Source of the DNA: Thermoplasmata archaeon
GTDB taxonomy: Archaea > Thermoplasmatota > E2 > UBA202 > JdFR-43
Assembly (NCBI GenBank): GCA_021157745.1
Contig: JAGGWA010000118.1
Location: forward strand, 1-7,153
DNA length: 7,153 nt
Reading direction: 5' to 3'
In this document: positions 6,802 to 7,153 of the stretch, piece after piece
Layout: each line of letters starts with the position of its first letter
Numbering within the stretch: position 1 is the first letter of the stretch
Translations under genes and position numbers: made by a program
Notes under the pieces: generated by a model
Told to the model about the DNA's origin: nothing
Databases searched by the model: none
The model's input: the letters and a program-made list of their open reading frames with translations, nothing else

Positions 6802-7104
6802 GTGCCAGAGATATTAGATAAACTGGAAAAAGAAATAGATATTGTAGAGAGACATCTGACCATACTAAACATAATAATGAAGGAAGGACCCATAGGAATA
6901 ATAAAGCTATCGGAAAAAACAGGATGGGAGCAGCATAAGATCCGCTACTCTCTCCGTCTCCTCGAAAAAGATAAGTTAATTAAACCAACGCCTGAGGGAG
7001 CGATTGTAACACCAAAAACAGAAGAGTTTATAAACGAGTTAAAAAATATGCTAATGAAAATGTTAAAAAAGCTTGAAAATATTTATAATAAGGCGCCGCG
7101 GTAG
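6802..7104 (+). CDS. Small winged-helix DNA-binding protein, function unknown
   Basis: A 100-residue protein that I do not recognise by name. Its layout is that of a small archaeal transcription regulator: an N-terminal helix (1-18), a winged helix-turn-helix over about 19-70, and a C-terminal amphipathic helix (72-95) suited to dimerisation. In the DNA-binding part, helix 2 is IIKLSEKTG (33-41), the recognition helix is about WEQHKIRYSLRLLEKDKLI (42-60), and the wing is KPTPEGAIVTP (61-71). The start is GTG, as the frame has a stop at 6778-6780 and no ATG until codon 26. There is no ribosome-binding site. It is divergent from fbp, so control of fbp or of itself is possible but not shown. The TAG stop (7102-7104) lies inside the tRNA-Phe gene, a 10-base overlap. 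Confidence 0.8.
   Translation: MPEILDKLEKEIDIVERHLTILNIIMKEGPIGIIKLSEKTGWEQHKIRYSLRLLEKDKLIKPTPEGAIVTPKTEEFINELKNMLMKMLKKLENIYNKAPR
7027..7034 (+). promoter_or_regulatory. Possible tRNA promoter TATA box inside the winged-helix gene
   Basis: TTTATAAA, a near-ideal archaeal TATA box, lies in the last third of the winged-helix gene. It would start transcription about 38 bases before the tRNA. A second A/T-rich candidate, TTAAAAAA at 7063-7070, would start it about 3 bases before the tRNA. Either could give the tRNA its own transcript. Confidence 0.3.
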
Positions 7105-7153
7105 CTCAGTTGGGAGAGCGTACGGCTGAAGACCGTAAGGTCGAGGGTTCGAC
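7095..7153 (+). tRNA. tRNA-Phe (anticodon GAA), 3' end outside window
   Basis: The 5' part of a tRNA read by eye: acceptor strand GCCGCGG (7095-7101), T8-A9, D-arm GCTC/GAGC with loop AGTTGGGA, anticodon stem TACGG/CCGTA with loop CTGAAGA (anticodon GAA, phenylalanine), variable loop AGGTC, and the start of the T-arm, GAGGG TTCGAC. All visible stems pair fully. The sequence stops in the T-loop, so the acceptor pairing and any encoded CCA cannot be checked. No intron is present in the anticodon loop. The first ten bases are also the last codons and stop of the winged-helix gene. Confidence 0.95.

Noticed and set aside
6714..6893. N-terminal extension of 60 residues on fbp in the same open frame
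   Set aside because: The family starts at MKTT..IKAD, a promoter fits ATG 6713, and the extension would run antisense through the winged-helix gene. It is chance open frame.
1..7153. CRISPR array, mobile element or anti-phage system
   Set aside because: There are no regularly spaced direct repeats, no transposase or terminal repeats, and almost all bases are accounted for by housekeeping genes.

Overview
The window is from an archaeal chromosome, AT-rich and tightly packed. The evidence is an A-type (archaeal) ATP synthase operon, an archaeal-type bifunctional fructose-1,6-bisphosphate aldolase/phosphatase, TATA-box promoters, and genes that mostly lack or have weak Shine-Dalgarno sites. The operon order H-I-K-E-C-F-A is the one familiar from euryarchaea. 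I cannot assign a genus or order from the sequence alone.

Layout, read along the minus strand. The fbp gene (6713 to 5607) is followed after 54 bases by seven genes of the ATP synthase: atpH (5552-5220), atpI (5218-3272), atpK (3275-2721), atpE (2719-2159), atpC (2171-1137), atpF (1140-841) and atpA (839 to the window edge, cut after 279 codons). All junctions inside the atp cluster are either 4- or 13-base overlaps or 1-base gaps, so it is surely one transcription unit. The B and D subunits would be expected just outside the left edge. On the plus strand a 100-residue winged-helix protein (6802-7104) is divergent from fbp, and its stop codon lies inside a tRNA-Phe(GAA) gene that runs off the right edge. 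No intergenic stretch exceeds 90 bases.

How the genes work together: atpK and atpI form the membrane motor, atpC and atpF belong to the central stalk, atpE and atpH form the peripheral stalks, and atpA is the catalytic head subunit. FBPA/P is the gluconeogenic enzyme making fructose 6-phosphate from triose phosphates. It has its own promoter, as does atpH. Both promoters sit about 26 bases before the start codon, which suggests leaderless mRNAs.

I found no unknown multi-gene system. The details worth attention are within known genes: a ring subunit with one carboxylate per four helices and a complete Na+-ligand set, an altered catalytic P-loop in AtpA, a hydrophobic N-terminal anchor on AtpC, and the regulator/tRNA overlap.
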